A stretch of DNA of 64,000 bases from Alsobacter ponti (GCF_024294805.1 NZ_JANCLU010000009.1:1-64000), one strand, 5' to 3'; shown: positions 48,899-59,110, counted from the first letter of the stretch. Notes: generated by a model from the letters alone, not told the origin. Made by a program: numbers and translations.

Positions 48899-50689
48899 AT
48901 GAGCTATCGCGCGCCCGTCGACGACATCCTCTACACGCTGCGCCACGTCGCCGGGCTCGATCGCCTCGAGGCGGACGGGCTCGCGCCCGAGCTGGCGGAC
49001 GGGATGGCCGACGCGGTGCTGCGCGAGGCGGGTCGCTTCGCCACCGAGCGCGTCGCGCCACTCAACCGTATCGGCGACAAGGTCGGCTCGGTGCTGAAGG
49101 ACGGCCGCGTGACGACGCCGCCCGGCTGGCGCGACAGCTATCGCGACTGGGCGGAGGCGGGCTGGAACGGGCTCGCCTCGCCGCCCGAGCATGGCGGGCA
49201 GGGCCTGCCGAACCTGATCCAGTCCGCCTGCATCGAAATGTGGAACTCGGCCTCGATGGCGTTCTCGCTCGGCCCGCTGCTCACCGCCGGCGCGGTGGAG
49301 GCGCTGGCCAGCCACGGCTCGGACGAATTGAAGCGCCTCTATCTGCCCCGCCTCGTCAGCGGCGAGTGGATGGGCACGATGAACCTCACCGAGCCGCAGG
49401 CGGGCTCCGACCTCGCTGCGCTGCGCGCCCGCGCGGAGCGCGCCGGCGACGGCAGCTACCGCATCTTCGGCCAGAAGATCTTCATCACCTATGGCGAGCA
49501 CGACATGGCGGACAACATCGTCCACCTCGTGCTCGCGCGCCTGCCCGACGCGCCGCCCGGCACGCGCGGCATCTCGCTCTTCGTTGTCCCCAAGGTGCTG
49601 GTCAACCCGGACGGGACGCTCGGCGCGCCGAACGACGTGCGCTGCGCCGGCGTCGAGCACAAGCTCGGCATCCATGCCTCGCCGACCTGCACGATGATGT
49701 TCGGCGACGCGGGCGGCGCGGTCGGCTACCTCGTCGGCGAGGAGAATCGCGGCCTCGCCTGCATGTTCACGATGATGAACAACGCCCGCCTCGGCGTCGG
49801 CCTGCAGGGCGTCGCCATCGCCGAGCGCGCCTTCCAGCAGGCGCTGGACTATGCCGGGCAGCGGCGGCAGGGACGCGCGCCGGGCGCGGCGGGGGAGGGC
49901 ATGAGCCCGATCATCGACCACGCGGACGTGCGCCGCATGCTCATGTGGATGCGCGCCCAGACCGGGGCCGCGCGCGCCATCTGCTACCTCACCGCCGAGG
50001 CGCTGGACCGCGCCCGACGAGCGCCGACGCCGGAGGCGCGCCGCGAGGCCGCCGACCGCGCCGCGCTGCTGACGCCGGTCGCCAAGGCCTATTCCACCGA
50101 TATCGGCGTCGAGGTCGCCTCGCTCGGCGTGCAGGTGCATGGCGGCATGGGCTACATCGAGGAGACGGGCGCGGCGCAGCACCTGCGCGACGCGCGGATC
50201 GCCGCCATCTACGAAGGCACCAACGGCATCCAGGCCATCGACCTCGTCACCCGCAAGCTGCCGCTGGCCGACGGCGCGACCGTCCGCGCCGCCATCGCGG
50301 TCATGCGCGAGACAGTGAACGCGCTCGCGGCGCGCAACACGCCGGGCTTCGGACAGGCGGCGGCGCGGCTCGGCGAGGCGGTCGACGCGCTCGACCGCGC
50401 CACGGCGTGGATGCTGGCGGCGGCAACGGACGGGCGGCAGACCGAGGCGCTGGCCGGCGCGACGCCCTATCTGCGGCTGTTCGGCGTCGGCCAGGGCGGC
50501 GTGTCGCTGGCGAAGGAGGCGATGGCGGCGCTCGACGATTCCGGCCAGTCCGAGCAAGGGCGCACCGCGCGCGTCGCCACGGCGCGCTTCTTCGCCGAGC
50601 AGATCGCGACCGAGGCGCCCGGCCTGGAGCGCGCGGTGGTGGACGGGGCCGGGGCGGTGGCGGACGCCGCCAGGGTGTTCGCTTCGTGA
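48899..50689 (+). CDS. Long acyl-CoA dehydrogenase (DmdC/AcdA-like)
   Basis: The 596-residue protein has an N-terminal extension (MSYRAPVDDILYTLRHVAGL), the acyl-CoA dehydrogenase core with MNLTEPQAGSDLAALRARAE and GGMGYIEETGAAQHLRDARI, and a C-terminal extra domain. This matches the long subfamily that includes 3-methylmercaptopropionyl-CoA dehydrogenase. IYEGTNGIQAIDLV is the usual end of the core. The substrate is unknown. An in-frame TTG upstream was rejected. Its stop overlaps the SDR start (GTGA). Confidence 0.9.
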   Translation: MSYRAPVDDILYTLRHVAGLDRLEADGLAPELADGMADAVLREAGRFATERVAPLNRIGDKVGSVLKDGRVTTPPGWRDSYRDWAEAGWNGLASPPEHGGQGLPNLIQSACIEMWNSASMAFSLGPLLTAGAVEALASHGSDELKRLYLPRLVSGEWMGTMNLTEPQAGSDLAALRARAERAGDGSYRIFGQKIFITYGEHDMADNIVHLVLARLPDAPPGTRGISLFVVPKVLVNPDGTLGAPNDVRCAGVEHKLGIHASPTCTMMFGDAGGAVGYLVGEENRGLACMFTMMNNARLGVGLQGVAIAERAFQQALDYAGQRRQGRAPGAAGEGMSPIIDHADVRRMLMWMRAQTGAARAICYLTAEALDRARRAPTPEARREAADRAALLTPVAKAYSTDIGVEVASLGVQVHGGMGYIEETGAAQHLRDARIAAIYEGTNGIQAIDLVTRKLPLADGATVRAAIAVMRETVNALAARNTPGFGQAAARLGEAVDALDRATAWMLAAATDGRQTEALAGATPYLRLFGVGQGGVSLAKEAMAALDDSGQSEQGRTARVATARFFAEQIATEAPGLERAVVDGAGAVADAARVFAS

Positions 50690-51561
50690 GCGGCGGGCCG
50701 CTGGAGGGGCGCGTCTGCGTCGTCGCCGGCGCCTCGCGGGGCGTCGGGCGGGGCGTCGCCGTCGGGCTGGGGGAAGCCGGCGCGACGGTGATCTGCAGCG
50801 GCCGCTCGACGCGGTTCGGCCACCGCACGGAAGGACGCCGCGAGACGGTGGAGGACGCCGCCGAGGCGGTGGAGCAGGCGGGCGGCAAGGGCTACCCTTA
50901 CGTCTGCGACCACACCGACCCCAAGGCGCTCTACGATTTCGCGGCCTGGGTGCTGCGCCGCTTCGGCGCGCCCTCGCTCGTCGCCTGCGCGGTGTGGGGC
51001 GGCAACGAAGGCTTCGACGGGGACCATTACGCCGATGGCTCGCGCTACGGCACGCCCTTCTTCGCGCGGCCCTTGCAGCCGTTCGAGACTGCGATGCTCA
51101 CCGGCCCCTACGCCGTGCTGGCGACGGCGCGCGCCTTCGCGCCGGTGATGATGCCGGCGGGCCGGGGGCTGTTCGTCTCCGTCGGCTTCGACGCCGCCGA
51201 CGCGTATCTGGGCGACGTGTTCTACGACCTCGGCAAGGCCGGCATCCTGCGCGCCGCGCGCGCCATGGCGGCCGAACTCGCCCCGCACGGGCTCGCCAGC
51301 GTCCACCTGACGCCGGGCTTCGTGCGCACCGAGCGCGTGCTCGACGCCGGGCACGGGCCGATGGCGACGCAGTCGCCGCTCTATGCCGGGCGCGCCGTGG
51401 CCGCGCTCGCCGCGCTCGACGACCCGATGGCGCTCAACGGCCAATCGCTGTTCGTGGCGGACCTCGCTCGCCGCTTCGGATTCACCGACATCGACGGCAC
51501 GCAGCCGCCGCGCTTCGACATCTCCGCTCCGCCTCCGGCGGGGCCGGACAGCGCCCCATAG
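50686..51561 (+). CDS. Short-chain dehydrogenase/reductase
   Basis: The 291-residue SDR has the cofactor loop VAGASRGVGRGVAVGLGE near the N-terminus, and a YxxxK catalytic pair in FYDLGKAGILRAARAMAAEL. The usual NNAG stretch is replaced by CAVWGGNEGF. FARPLQPFETAMLTGPYAVL matches SDRs of the DHRS1-like type. It begins with GTG at 50686 overlapping the acyl-CoA dehydrogenase stop, so the two enzymes may act in the same pathway. Frames extending further upstream are shadow. Confidence 0.88.
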   Translation: MSGGPLEGRVCVVAGASRGVGRGVAVGLGEAGATVICSGRSTRFGHRTEGRRETVEDAAEAVEQAGGKGYPYVCDHTDPKALYDFAAWVLRRFGAPSLVACAVWGGNEGFDGDHYADGSRYGTPFFARPLQPFETAMLTGPYAVLATARAFAPVMMPAGRGLFVSVGFDAADAYLGDVFYDLGKAGILRAARAMAAELAPHGLASVHLTPGFVRTERVLDAGHGPMATQSPLYAGRAVAALAALDDPMALNGQSLFVADLARRFGFTDIDGTQPPRFDISAPPPAGPDSAP

Positions 51562-51574
51562 GAAGGAAGCCGGC

Positions 51575-52564
51575 ATGATCATCGTCCACCGCGTGACGGG
51601 CGCGCCGCCGGGCGCGTCGCCGTTCGAGCGCCGCGTGCTGGAGAGGGGCGAGCCGATCCCGGAGGATGTGATCTGGATCGACCTTATCGAGCCGACGCCG
51701 GCGGAGGACAAGCAGGTCGAGGCCTTCCTGCGCATCGCCATCCCCACGCGGGAGGAGATGAGCGACATCGAGCCGTCCGAGCTGCTCTACACCGAGGACG
51801 GCGCGCGCTACATGACGGCGCGCGTGGTCCACAACGTAGACGTCGACCCGGAGGTGAACGGCATCACCTTCATCCTGCGCGACAGGGTGTTGGTGACGGT
51901 GCGCTATTCCGACCCCAAGGCGTTCCAGATGTTCACCAACCGCATCTCCCGCCCCGACGGCTGCGCGCCGACGGCGGAGGCGATCATGTCCGGCCTGTTC
52001 GAGACGATCATCGACCGCGCCGCCGACGTGCTGCAGGCGACCGGCGCACGGCTCGACCGGCTGGGCGACAAGGTGTTCGAGAGCAAGTCCGACCCCAAGG
52101 GCCGCAGCGCCGAGTTCCAGGAGACGCTGCGCGCGCTCGGCCGGCACGGCGACATCATCTCCAAGATCCGCGAAAGCCTCGTCTCTCTGGAGCGCGTGCT
52201 GCTGTTCCTCTCCGTCAGCTACCGCACCGCGCGCGTGCCGCTGGAGCTGCGCGAGGCGGTGAAGACGACCTTGCGCGACCTGCAATCGCTCGAGGAGCAC
52301 GCGACCTTCCAGTCGCAGAAGATCCAGTTCCTGCTCGACGCCACGCTCGGCCTCGTCAACCTCGAGCAGAACAACATCATCAAGCTGTTCTCGGTGGTGG
52401 CGGTGATCTTCATGCCGCCGACGCTGGTCGCCTCGATCTACGGCATGAACTTCCGGACCATGCCGGAGCTGGACTGGACTCTGGGCTACCCGATGGCGGT
52501 CGGCATCATGGTGCTGGCGGGCCTGCTGCCCTACCTGTTCTTCCGCTGGAAGCGCTGGCTCTAG
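51575..52564 (+). CDS. corA: CorA-like magnesium transporter
   Basis: CorA is a pentameric magnesium channel. The product is 329 residues, with an acidic cytosolic domain and a long stalk helix containing LESLVSLERVLLFLS-like segments (IRESLVSLERVLLFLSVSYR). Two C-terminal membrane helices follow, with the signature YGMNF (Gly290-Asn292) between them. It has a GGAAGGA ribosome binding site. Another magnesium channel, MgtE, is also in the window. Confidence 0.93.
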   Translation: MIIVHRVTGAPPGASPFERRVLERGEPIPEDVIWIDLIEPTPAEDKQVEAFLRIAIPTREEMSDIEPSELLYTEDGARYMTARVVHNVDVDPEVNGITFILRDRVLVTVRYSDPKAFQMFTNRISRPDGCAPTAEAIMSGLFETIIDRAADVLQATGARLDRLGDKVFESKSDPKGRSAEFQETLRALGRHGDIISKIRESLVSLERVLLFLSVSYRTARVPLELREAVKTTLRDLQSLEEHATFQSQKIQFLLDATLGLVNLEQNNIIKLFSVVAVIFMPPTLVASIYGMNFRTMPELDWTLGYPMAVGIMVLAGLLPYLFFRWKRWL

Positions 52565-52567
52565 GCG

Positions 52568-53296
52568 ATGTGCGGGCGGTTTTCCCTCAGCGTCACGCCG
52601 CAGGATCTGCGCGCCTTCTTCCGCTACGAGGACCAGCCGAATTTCCCGGCGCGCACCAACGTGTCGCCCACCGAGCCGATCGGCGTCATCCTGGGGCGCG
52701 GCACGGCGCGGCGGTTCCAGCTCATGCGGTGGGGCTTCATCCCCGCCTGGGTGAAGGACCCGTCCGAGTTTCCGCTGCTCTTCAACGCGCGAGGCGAGAC
52801 CATCGCCGACAAGCCGGCCTTCCGCCACGCCGCGCGACGGCGGCGCTGCATCGTCCCGGCGGACGGGTTCTACGAGTGGCGGCGCGAGGCGAAGGGCAAG
52901 CAGCCCTGGCTGGTGACGCGGCGCGACGGCAAGCCGATGGCGATGGCCGGGCTGTGGGAGACCTATGTCGACCGCGAGGGCGGCGAGATCGACACCGCGC
53001 TGGTGGTGACCACCGACGCCAACGGGCCCGTCAGCGCGCTGCACGACCGCATGCCGGTGATCCTGGAGGAGGCCGACTTCGACACCTGGCTCGACACGTC
53101 GGACGAGGATTTGCGCGAGGCGATGAAGCTGGTGCGCCCGGCGGCCGACGACGTGCTGGCGATGACGCCGTGCGATCCGCGCCTGCCGCTCTCCGAACGC
53201 GTCCGTTTTTCGGCCCCGCGCCCCGAGCCGGCCGCGCCGGCGAAGCCGCGAAAGGCCAAAGGCGGCGACGACGGCGGGCAGCAGAGCCTGTTCTAG
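52568..53296 (+). CDS. SRAP/YedK-type abasic-site processing protein
   Basis: The 242-residue protein starts MCGRFSLSV, with Cys2 as the residue that cross-links to abasic DNA. It has FNARGETIADKPAFRHA, the glutamate of VPADGFYEWRRE, and the histidine of SALHDRMPVIL. The family shields and removes abasic sites in single-stranded DNA and may be SOS linked. The C-terminal tail is Lys/Pro-rich. The start lies only 3 nt after corA. Confidence 0.93.
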   Translation: MCGRFSLSVTPQDLRAFFRYEDQPNFPARTNVSPTEPIGVILGRGTARRFQLMRWGFIPAWVKDPSEFPLLFNARGETIADKPAFRHAARRRRCIVPADGFYEWRREAKGKQPWLVTRRDGKPMAMAGLWETYVDREGGEIDTALVVTTDANGPVSALHDRMPVILEEADFDTWLDTSDEDLREAMKLVRPAADDVLAMTPCDPRLPLSERVRFSAPRPEPAAPAKPRKAKGGDDGGQQSLF

Positions 53297-53306
53297 GCTC
53301 GGCCCG

Positions 53307-54752
53307 CTACAGCACCTTGCCCGGGTTGAGGATGGAGTTCGGGTCGAGCGTCGCCTTGAGCGCGCGCATCAGGTCCATCGCGACGGGGTCCTTGAAGCGC
53401 GGCAGCAGGTCGCGCTTCAGGCGGCCGATCCCGTGCTCGGCGGAGATGGAGCCGCCATAGCGCGCCACGTAGCCGTGGACGAGCTCGTTGACCTCGCCCC
53501 AGCGGGCCAGGAACGCCGCCTTGTCCGCGCCCACCGGCTGCGTGACGTTGAAATGCAGGTTGCCGTCGCCGAGATGGCCGAACGGCATCGGCCGGCAGCC
53601 GGGCACGAGGCGGGACAGCGCCTCGTTGACCTCCTCGATGAACTCCGGCACGCGCGCCACAGGCAGCGAGATGTCGTGCTTGATCGAGCCGCCCTCGAAG
53701 CCCTGCGCCTCCGACAGCGCCTCGCGCACGCGCCACAGCGCGTCGCGCTGGTCGAGCGACACGGCGACGGTGGCGTCCTCAACCGTGCCGGCCTCGATGG
53801 AGGCGGCGAGCAGCGTTTCGCAGCGCTCCTGCAATCCCGGGTCTGACGGGGACGACCATTCCATCAGCACGTACCATGCGTGCCGGCCGGCGAGCGGGTC
53901 GCGGCAGCCCATGTGCGTCACCACCGTGTCGACGCCGAAGCGGGGGATCAGCTCGAAGGTCGTCACCGCGCTTCCCACGTGCGCCTTGGCGGCGGCGAGC
54001 AGGTCCAGCGCGGCGCGCGGGGAGGGCACGCCGCAGAAGCTGGTGACGACCGATCGGGGCCGCGGGAACAGCTTCAGCACGGCGGCGGTGATGACGCCCA
54101 GCGTGCCTTCCGAGCCGATGAAGAGGTGGCGCAGGTCGTAGCCGGTATTGTCCTTGCGCAGCTTGCCCAGCCCGTTCCACACCCGCCCGTCGGCGAGGAC
54201 GACTTCCAGCCCCAGCACCAGCTCGCGGGCGTTGCCGTAGGCGAGCACGGCGGTGCCGCCGGCATTGCTGCCGAGATTGCCGCCGATGGTGCAGGCGCCC
54301 TCCGAGGCGAGCGACAGCGGGAACAGCCGGTCGGCCGACTCGGCCGCCTGCTGCGCGCGCAGCAGCGTGACGCCGGCCTCCACCGTCATCGTGTCGGAGA
54401 GCGGGTCGACCTCGCGGACGCGGTCGAGACGCGTCAGCGACAGAACGATCTCGTCGCCACGCTCGAACGGGATGCTGCCGCCCACCAGGCTGGTGTTTCC
54501 GCCCTGCGGCACCACGGCGACGCCTTCCCGGTTGGCGTAGGCCAGCACCTCGGCGACCTCGCGCGTCGAGCCGGGACGCACGACGGCGGCGGCGCGCCCG
54601 CGGAACAGGCCGCGCCATTCGACCAGATATCCCGCCATGTCGTTCGCGTCGGTGACGACGTAGCGGTCGCCCACGATGGCGGCGAGCCGCGCGGCGAGGT
54701 CGGCGGGCAGAGGCGGGCGGGCGGGGGGGCGCGGGCCGTCCATCGTCGTCAT
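53307..54752 (-). CDS. FAD-linked D-2-hydroxyacid dehydrogenase (D-2-HGDH/GlcD family)
   Basis: The 481-residue protein has the PCMH-type FAD domain (VVPQGGNTSLVGGSIPFERG, CTIGGNLGSNAGGTAVLAYG, LFIGSEGTLGVITAAVLKLF). The C-terminal substrate domain has PFGHLGDGNLHFNV and SAEHGIGRLKRDLLPRF with the metal and catalytic histidines. D-2-hydroxyglutarate and D-lactate are the main candidates. It starts in an ATGA overlap with the upstream methyltransferase gene, so it is the last gene of a coupled operon. Confidence 0.9.
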   Translation of the reverse strand: MTTMDGPRPPARPPLPADLAARLAAIVGDRYVVTDANDMAGYLVEWRGLFRGRAAAVVRPGSTREVAEVLAYANREGVAVVPQGGNTSLVGGSIPFERGDEIVLSLTRLDRVREVDPLSDTMTVEAGVTLLRAQQAAESADRLFPLSLASEGACTIGGNLGSNAGGTAVLAYGNARELVLGLEVVLADGRVWNGLGKLRKDNTGYDLRHLFIGSEGTLGVITAAVLKLFPRPRSVVTSFCGVPSPRAALDLLAAAKAHVGSAVTTFELIPRFGVDTVVTHMGCRDPLAGRHAWYVLMEWSSPSDPGLQERCETLLAASIEAGTVEDATVAVSLDQRDALWRVREALSEAQGFEGGSIKHDISLPVARVPEFIEEVNEALSRLVPGCRPMPFGHLGDGNLHFNVTQPVGADKAAFLARWGEVNELVHGYVARYGGSISAEHGIGRLKRDLLPRFKDPVAMDLMRALKATLDPNSILNPGKVL

Positions 54753-56020
54753 CCCAGGGTGCGGCGTCGTTGGCCGGGCCGCTTCTTTTCGAACACGCCC
54801 ACCAACTCGACGTGGGCGGACTGCCAAAACTGGTCCACCGGCGTCACGCGCGCAAGCGTATAGCCGCCGGCGACCAGCAGGGCCGCGTCGCGCGCGAAGC
54901 TGGCGGCGTTGCACGACACCGCGACGACGACGGGCACGGCGGAGCCGGCAAGCTGGCGCGCCTGCGCCTCCGCCCCGGCGCGGGGCGGGTCGAACGCCAC
55001 GGCGTCGAAGCGGGCGAGTTCAGGCCCGAGCAGCGGCCGGCGGAACAGGTCGCGCGTCTCGACGCCGATCGGTTTCAGGCCGGGCGTCTGCCGCGCCGCG
55101 CGGTCGAGCGCCAGCATGGCCGCGCCGTCGCTCTCGACGGCATGGACCGACGCCCGCTCGGCGAGACGCAGCGCGAAGGGCCCGACGCCGGCGAACAGGT
55201 CGGCGACGATTTTGGCCTTGCCGACCGCCTCGACGACGAGGCGCGCCAGCGCTTCTTCGCCCTGGGCGGTCGCCTGCAGGAAGCCGCCCGGCGGCGGAGC
55301 GACAATCGCCTTGCCCATGGTGACGAGCGGCGGCCGGCGCTCGACGACGACGTCGCCGTGCAGCGAGAGGCGCGCGAGGTCGAGCCGCTCGGCGAGCAGC
55401 GCCAGCGAGCGCCGCTGCGAGGGCGAAGCCGGGCCATGGCCGCGCACGTCGACGTCGATGCCGCCGGCGGTGGCCGTGAGCTGCACGTCGAGCGGCTTGC
55501 CCGCTCCGCCCAGCGCCTCGCCCAGGGCGCGAGCCAGGGCGGGGGCGTCGGCCAGCGCCGGGACGAGCAGCGGGCAGGCGTCGAGCGGCACGACCTCGTG
55601 CGAGCGCGCCGCCATGAAGCCGGCGATCGCCACGGGGCGGCCCTCGCCCGGCGCGCGGCGCACGTGGAAGGTGGCGCGCCGGCGGCCTTCGCCGTGCGCC
55701 GCCACCAAAGGCTCCACCGGCGCGTCGAGCCGCGCGTGGCGCAGCGCCGCCACCACGCCCTCGCGCTTCCAGGCGGCGTAGGTCGCCGGGTCGGCGTGCT
55801 GCATGACGCAGCCGCCGCAGCGCCCGTAATGCGGGCAGAACGGCGCGACGCGGGAAGGCGAGGGCGTCTCCACCGCGACGAGGCGGCCGCGCTCGCCCTC
55901 GACCTCCGCCTCGACGGTCTCGCCGGGCAGCGCGCCGGCCACGAAGACCGGGCCGCCGGGACCGTCCGCGACGCCGTCGCCGCGCTGGCCGAGACGGGTG
56001 ATGAGGAGGCGTTCGGTCAT
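54749..56020 (-). CDS. TrmA/RlmD-family RNA m5U methyltransferase
   Basis: The 423-residue product has a TRAM-like N-terminus, an iron-sulfur cluster set Cys62, Cys68, Cys71 (FCPHYGRCGGC) and Cys149, the AdoMet loop DLFAGVGPFALRLAE, FDPPRAGAEAQARQL, and VSCNAASFARD with the catalytic cysteine. It methylates uridine in rRNA or tRNA. RlmD, RlmC and TrmA types cannot be told apart by eye. Both ends overlap neighbours by 4 nt. Confidence 0.9.
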   Translation of the reverse strand: MTERLLITRLGQRGDGVADGPGGPVFVAGALPGETVEAEVEGERGRLVAVETPSPSRVAPFCPHYGRCGGCVMQHADPATYAAWKREGVVAALRHARLDAPVEPLVAAHGEGRRRATFHVRRAPGEGRPVAIAGFMAARSHEVVPLDACPLLVPALADAPALARALGEALGGAGKPLDVQLTATAGGIDVDVRGHGPASPSQRRSLALLAERLDLARLSLHGDVVVERRPPLVTMGKAIVAPPPGGFLQATAQGEEALARLVVEAVGKAKIVADLFAGVGPFALRLAERASVHAVESDGAAMLALDRAARQTPGLKPIGVETRDLFRRPLLGPELARFDAVAFDPPRAGAEAQARQLAGSAVPVVVAVSCNAASFARDAALLVAGGYTLARVTPVDQFWQSAHVELVGVFEKKRPGQRRRTLG

Positions 56021-56778
56021 GAGGCGTGCTCTCGCGGCGCGGCGGGAAACGCGCCCCGGCGCGCGCCGATCAGGTACTCGATATTGCCGTCTCCGCCGGC
56101 AATGGGCGAGACGATGACGCCGTCGACGCGCCAGCCCTGCTCCTCGACCTGCCGGGCCACGCGCTCGCAGGCCGCGCGCCGCACGGCCTCGTCGCGGACG
56201 ATGCCCTTGCGGACCTGCCCGCGACCGGCCTCGAACTGCGGCTTGACCAGCGCGCACAAAGCCGCGTCGGGCGCGGCCAGCGCCAGCACGTGCGGCAGCA
56301 CGAAGCCGAGCGGGATGAAGCTGACGTCGAACGTGACGAGGGAGGGCGGCGCGCCCAGCTCCGCCGCCGTCAGCGACCGCGCGTCGCGCCCTTCCATCGA
56401 GACGAGGCGGGGCTCTCCGGCGAGGCTGCGGTGGAGCTGGCCGTGGCCGACATCGACGGCGAGCACGCGCGCCGCGCCGCGCGCCAGCAGCACGTGGCAG
56501 AAGCCGCCCGTCGACGCGCCGATGTCGAGGCATTGGCGGCCGGCGGGGTCGTAGCCGAATTCGTCGAGCGCGGCGGCGAGCTTCAGGCCCCCGCGCGACA
56601 CCCACGGATAGGCCGGGCGCGCCTCCATGGCGGCGTCGTCGGCGACCGGCTCGGAGGGCTTGCGCACGGCGACGCCGTCGACGCTGACGAGGCCGGCGGC
56701 GATGGCTTCCTGCGCCTTGGCGCGGCTCTCGAACAGGCCGCGGCGGACGAGGGCGAGGTCCGCGCGCTCGGTGCTCAT
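56017..56778 (-). CDS. tlyA: TlyA-family rRNA 2'-O-methyltransferase
   Basis: TlyA methylates ribose in rRNA and in some species has haemolytic side effects. The 253-residue protein has an N-terminal S4 domain (RADLALVRRGLFESRAKAQE), the AdoMet motif CLDIGASTGGFCHVLLARGA, the FtsJ-type VTFDVSFIPLG, and a lysine in LVKPQFEAGRGQV. It lies 19 nt after dxs, and this dxs-tlyA order is common in alphaproteobacteria. Confidence 0.93.
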   Translation of the reverse strand: MSTERADLALVRRGLFESRAKAQEAIAAGLVSVDGVAVRKPSEPVADDAAMEARPAYPWVSRGGLKLAAALDEFGYDPAGRQCLDIGASTGGFCHVLLARGAARVLAVDVGHGQLHRSLAGEPRLVSMEGRDARSLTAAELGAPPSLVTFDVSFIPLGFVLPHVLALAAPDAALCALVKPQFEAGRGQVRKGIVRDEAVRRAACERVARQVEEQGWRVDGVIVSPIAGGDGNIEYLIGARRGAFPAAPREHAS

Positions 56779-56797
56779 GGGAAGCGACCGGGGGCGG

Positions 56798-58723
56798 TCA
56801 GGCGATCCGGCCCGTGGCCGCGCCGGCGGCGGGGGCGGCGTCGAGCGTGGCCAGCACCTTGGCGACGATGCCTTTCGCGTCGAGCCCGGCGGCGGCGTAC
56901 ATGCGGTCGGGCTTGTCCTGGTCCTGGAAGACGTCGGGCAGCGTCATGGCGCGCACGCGCAGGCCGCCGTCCAGCAGCCCGGCCTCGGCGAGGTGCTGCA
57001 TGACGAACGAGCCGAAGCCGCCCACCGAGCCTTCCTCGACGGTGATCAGCACCTCGTGCCCGCGCGCCAGCCGCTCCACCAGCTCGGTGTCGAGCGGCTT
57101 GGCGAAGCGGGCGTCGGCGACGGTGGTGGAGAGGCCGCGCGCGGCGAGGTCGTCGGCCGCCTTGAGGCATTCCGCCAGCCGCGTGCCGAGCGACAGGAGC
57201 GCGATGCGCGAGCCCTCGCGCAGAACCCGGCCCTTGCCGATGGGCAGCGGCACGCCGCGGTCCGGCAGCTCCGCGCCGACGCCTTCGCCGCGCGGGTAGC
57301 GGAACGCGATGGGGCCGGACTGGTGGGCGGCGGCGGTGGCGACCATGTGCATCAGCTCCGCCTCGTCGGCGGCGGCCATGACGACCATGTTGGGCAGGCA
57401 GCCCAGATAGGCGATGTCGAACGAGCCCGCGTGCGTCGCGCCGTCCGCCCCGACCAGCCCCGCGCGGTCGAGCGCGAAGCGCACCGGCAGGTTCTGGATG
57501 GCGACGTCGTGGACCACCTGGTCGTAGGCGCGCTGCAGGAAGGTGGAGTAGATGGCGACGAACGGCTTGTAGCCCTCGGTCGCCAGCCCGGCCGCGAAAG
57601 TCACGGCGTGCTGTTCGGCGATGCCGACATCGAAGGTGCGGCCCGGAAACTCGCGGCCGAACATGTCGACGCCCGTCCCCGACGGCATGGCGGCGGTGAT
57701 CGCAACGATCTTGTCGTCCTCGCGCGCCTCGCGGATCAGGCTGTCCCCGAACACCTTGGTGTAGGTGGGGAAGTTCGCCTTCGGCCGGGACTGCGCGCCG
57801 GTGATGACGTCGAACGTGTTGACGCCGTGATACTTGTCGTCGGACGCCTCGGCCGGCGGGTAGCCCTTGCCCTTCTGCGTGACGACGTGGATCAGGATCG
57901 GCCCGGCATGCGCGTCGCGCACGTTGCGCAGCACCGGCAGCAGGTGGTCCAGATTGTGGCCGTCGATGGGGCCGACATAGTAGAAGCCCAGCTCCTCGAA
58001 CAGCGTGCCGCCGGTGACGAAGCCGCGCGCGTGCTCGACGGCGCGGGTGATGGCGGTGTCGAGCCGCTTCGGCAGGTGGCCGGAGACCTGCTTGCCGATG
58101 TCGCGCAGCGTCAGGTAGGCGCGTCCGGAGAGCAGCCGCGACAAATAGGCCGACATCGCGCCCACGGGCGGGGCGATCGACATGTCGTTGTCGTTGAGGA
58201 TGACGATGAGGCGGGAGTCCAGCGCGCCGGCGTTGTTCATCGCCTCGTAGGCCATGCCGGCGGACATCGCCCCGTCGCCGATGACGGCGATGACGTTGTT
58301 GTCGCGCGCGTCGAGGTCGCGCGCCACCGCCATGCCGAGCCCGGCGGAAATCGACGTGGAGGAATGCGCCGCGCCGAACGGGTCGTACTCGCTCTCGCTG
58401 CGCTTGGTGAAGCCGGACAGGCCGCCGCCCTGGCGCAGCGTGCGGATGCGCTCGCGCCGGCCGGTGAGGATCTTGTGGGGATAGGCCTGGTGGCCGACGT
58501 CCCAGATCAGCCGGTCGCGCGGCGTGTCGAACACGTAGTGCAGCGCCACCGTGAGCTCGACCACGCCGAGGCCCGCGCCGAGGTGGCCGCCGGTCACCGA
58601 CACGGTGTCGACGGTCTCGGTGCGCAGCTCGTCGGCGACCTGCCGCAGCTGCGCGGGGTCCAGCCGGCGCAGATCGGCCGGGTCGTGGATCGTGTCGAGC
58701 AGTGGCGTCTTGGTCGTGGTCAT
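56798..58723 (-). CDS. dxs: 1-deoxy-D-xylulose-5-phosphate synthase
   Basis: Dxs joins pyruvate and glyceraldehyde phosphate, starting the non-mevalonate isoprenoid path. It has 641 residues. The TPP site is [18 protein letters not shown] after [17 protein letters not shown]. The transketolase central part has [20 protein letters not shown], and [17 protein letters not shown] follows. The C-terminal domain includes [20 protein letters not shown]. It lies downstream of xseB. Confidence 0.97.
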   Translation of the reverse strand: MTTTKTPLLDTIHDPADLRRLDPAQLRQVADELRTETVDTVSVTGGHLGAGLGVVELTVALHYVFDTPRDRLIWDVGHQAYPHKILTGRRERIRTLRQGGGLSGFTKRSESEYDPFGAAHSSTSISAGLGMAVARDLDARDNNVIAVIGDGAMSAGMAYEAMNNAGALDSRLIVILNDNDMSIAPPVGAMSAYLSRLLSGRAYLTLRDIGKQVSGHLPKRLDTAITRAVEHARGFVTGGTLFEELGFYYVGPIDGHNLDHLLPVLRNVRDAHAGPILIHVVTQKGKGYPPAEASDDKYHGVNTFDVITGAQSRPKANFPTYTKVFGDSLIREAREDDKIVAITAAMPSGTGVDMFGREFPGRTFDVGIAEQHAVTFAAGLATEGYKPFVAIYSTFLQRAYDQVVHDVAIQNLPVRFALDRAGLVGADGATHAGSFDIAYLGCLPNMVVMAAADEAELMHMVATAAAHQSGPIAFRYPRGEGVGAELPDRGVPLPIGKGRVLREGSRIALLSLGTRLAECLKAADDLAARGLSTTVADARFAKPLDTELVERLARGHEVLITVEEGSVGGFGSFVMQHLAEAGLLDGGLRVRAMTLPDVFQDQDKPDRMYAAAGLDAKGIVAKVLATLDAAPAAGAATGRIA

Positions 58724-58834
58724 CGCGGCCCGTTTCGGACGGTTGCCCCGTCCATCAAGTCGCGCGCACCGTTACACCACTCGGCCGGCCCGGGCAAACG
58801 TGGCCGGGGCGCAAACGTGCGGCGAAAGGCCCCC

Positions 58835-59110
58835 TCAGCGGTCCACGTCGAGAGGCTCGACGCGCTTGGGCTGGCCGTTGGCCCCCAGCGTGATCTTCTC
58901 GACGCGGCTCTCGGCCTGGCGCAGTAGCGCCTCGCAGCGGATCTTCAATTTCTCTCCGCGGGAATAGATCGCCAGCGACTCCTCCAGCGCCACGTCGCCG
59001 CGCTCGAGCTTATTGACGATCTGCTCGAGCTCGGCCAGCGCCTTCTCGAAGGGCATGGCGTCGATTTCGGCGGCCAGCGCCGCTTCGTCCTGGGCGGGCG
59101 CGTCGCTCAC
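58835..59110 (-). CDS. xseB: Exodeoxyribonuclease VII small subunit
   Basis: XseB is the helical small subunit of the nuclease that degrades single-stranded DNA. From GTG 59110 it has 91 residues with the family motif [20 protein letters not shown] followed by [21 protein letters not shown] prefer this GTG to the ATG at 59134 because AGGAG lies 7 nt before it. The xse-dxs-tlyA order is normal in alphaproteobacteria. XseA is not in the window. Confidence 0.93.
   Translation of the reverse strand: MSDAPAQDEAALAAEIDAMPFEKALAELEQIVNKLERGDVALEESLAIYSRGEKLKIRCEALLRQAESRVEKITLGANGQPKRVEPLDVDR

Noticed and set aside
52570-53460. A 296-codon frame overlapping the SRAP gene in another frame
   Set aside because: The SRAP frame has all the active-site motifs. 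The other is a composition artefact.
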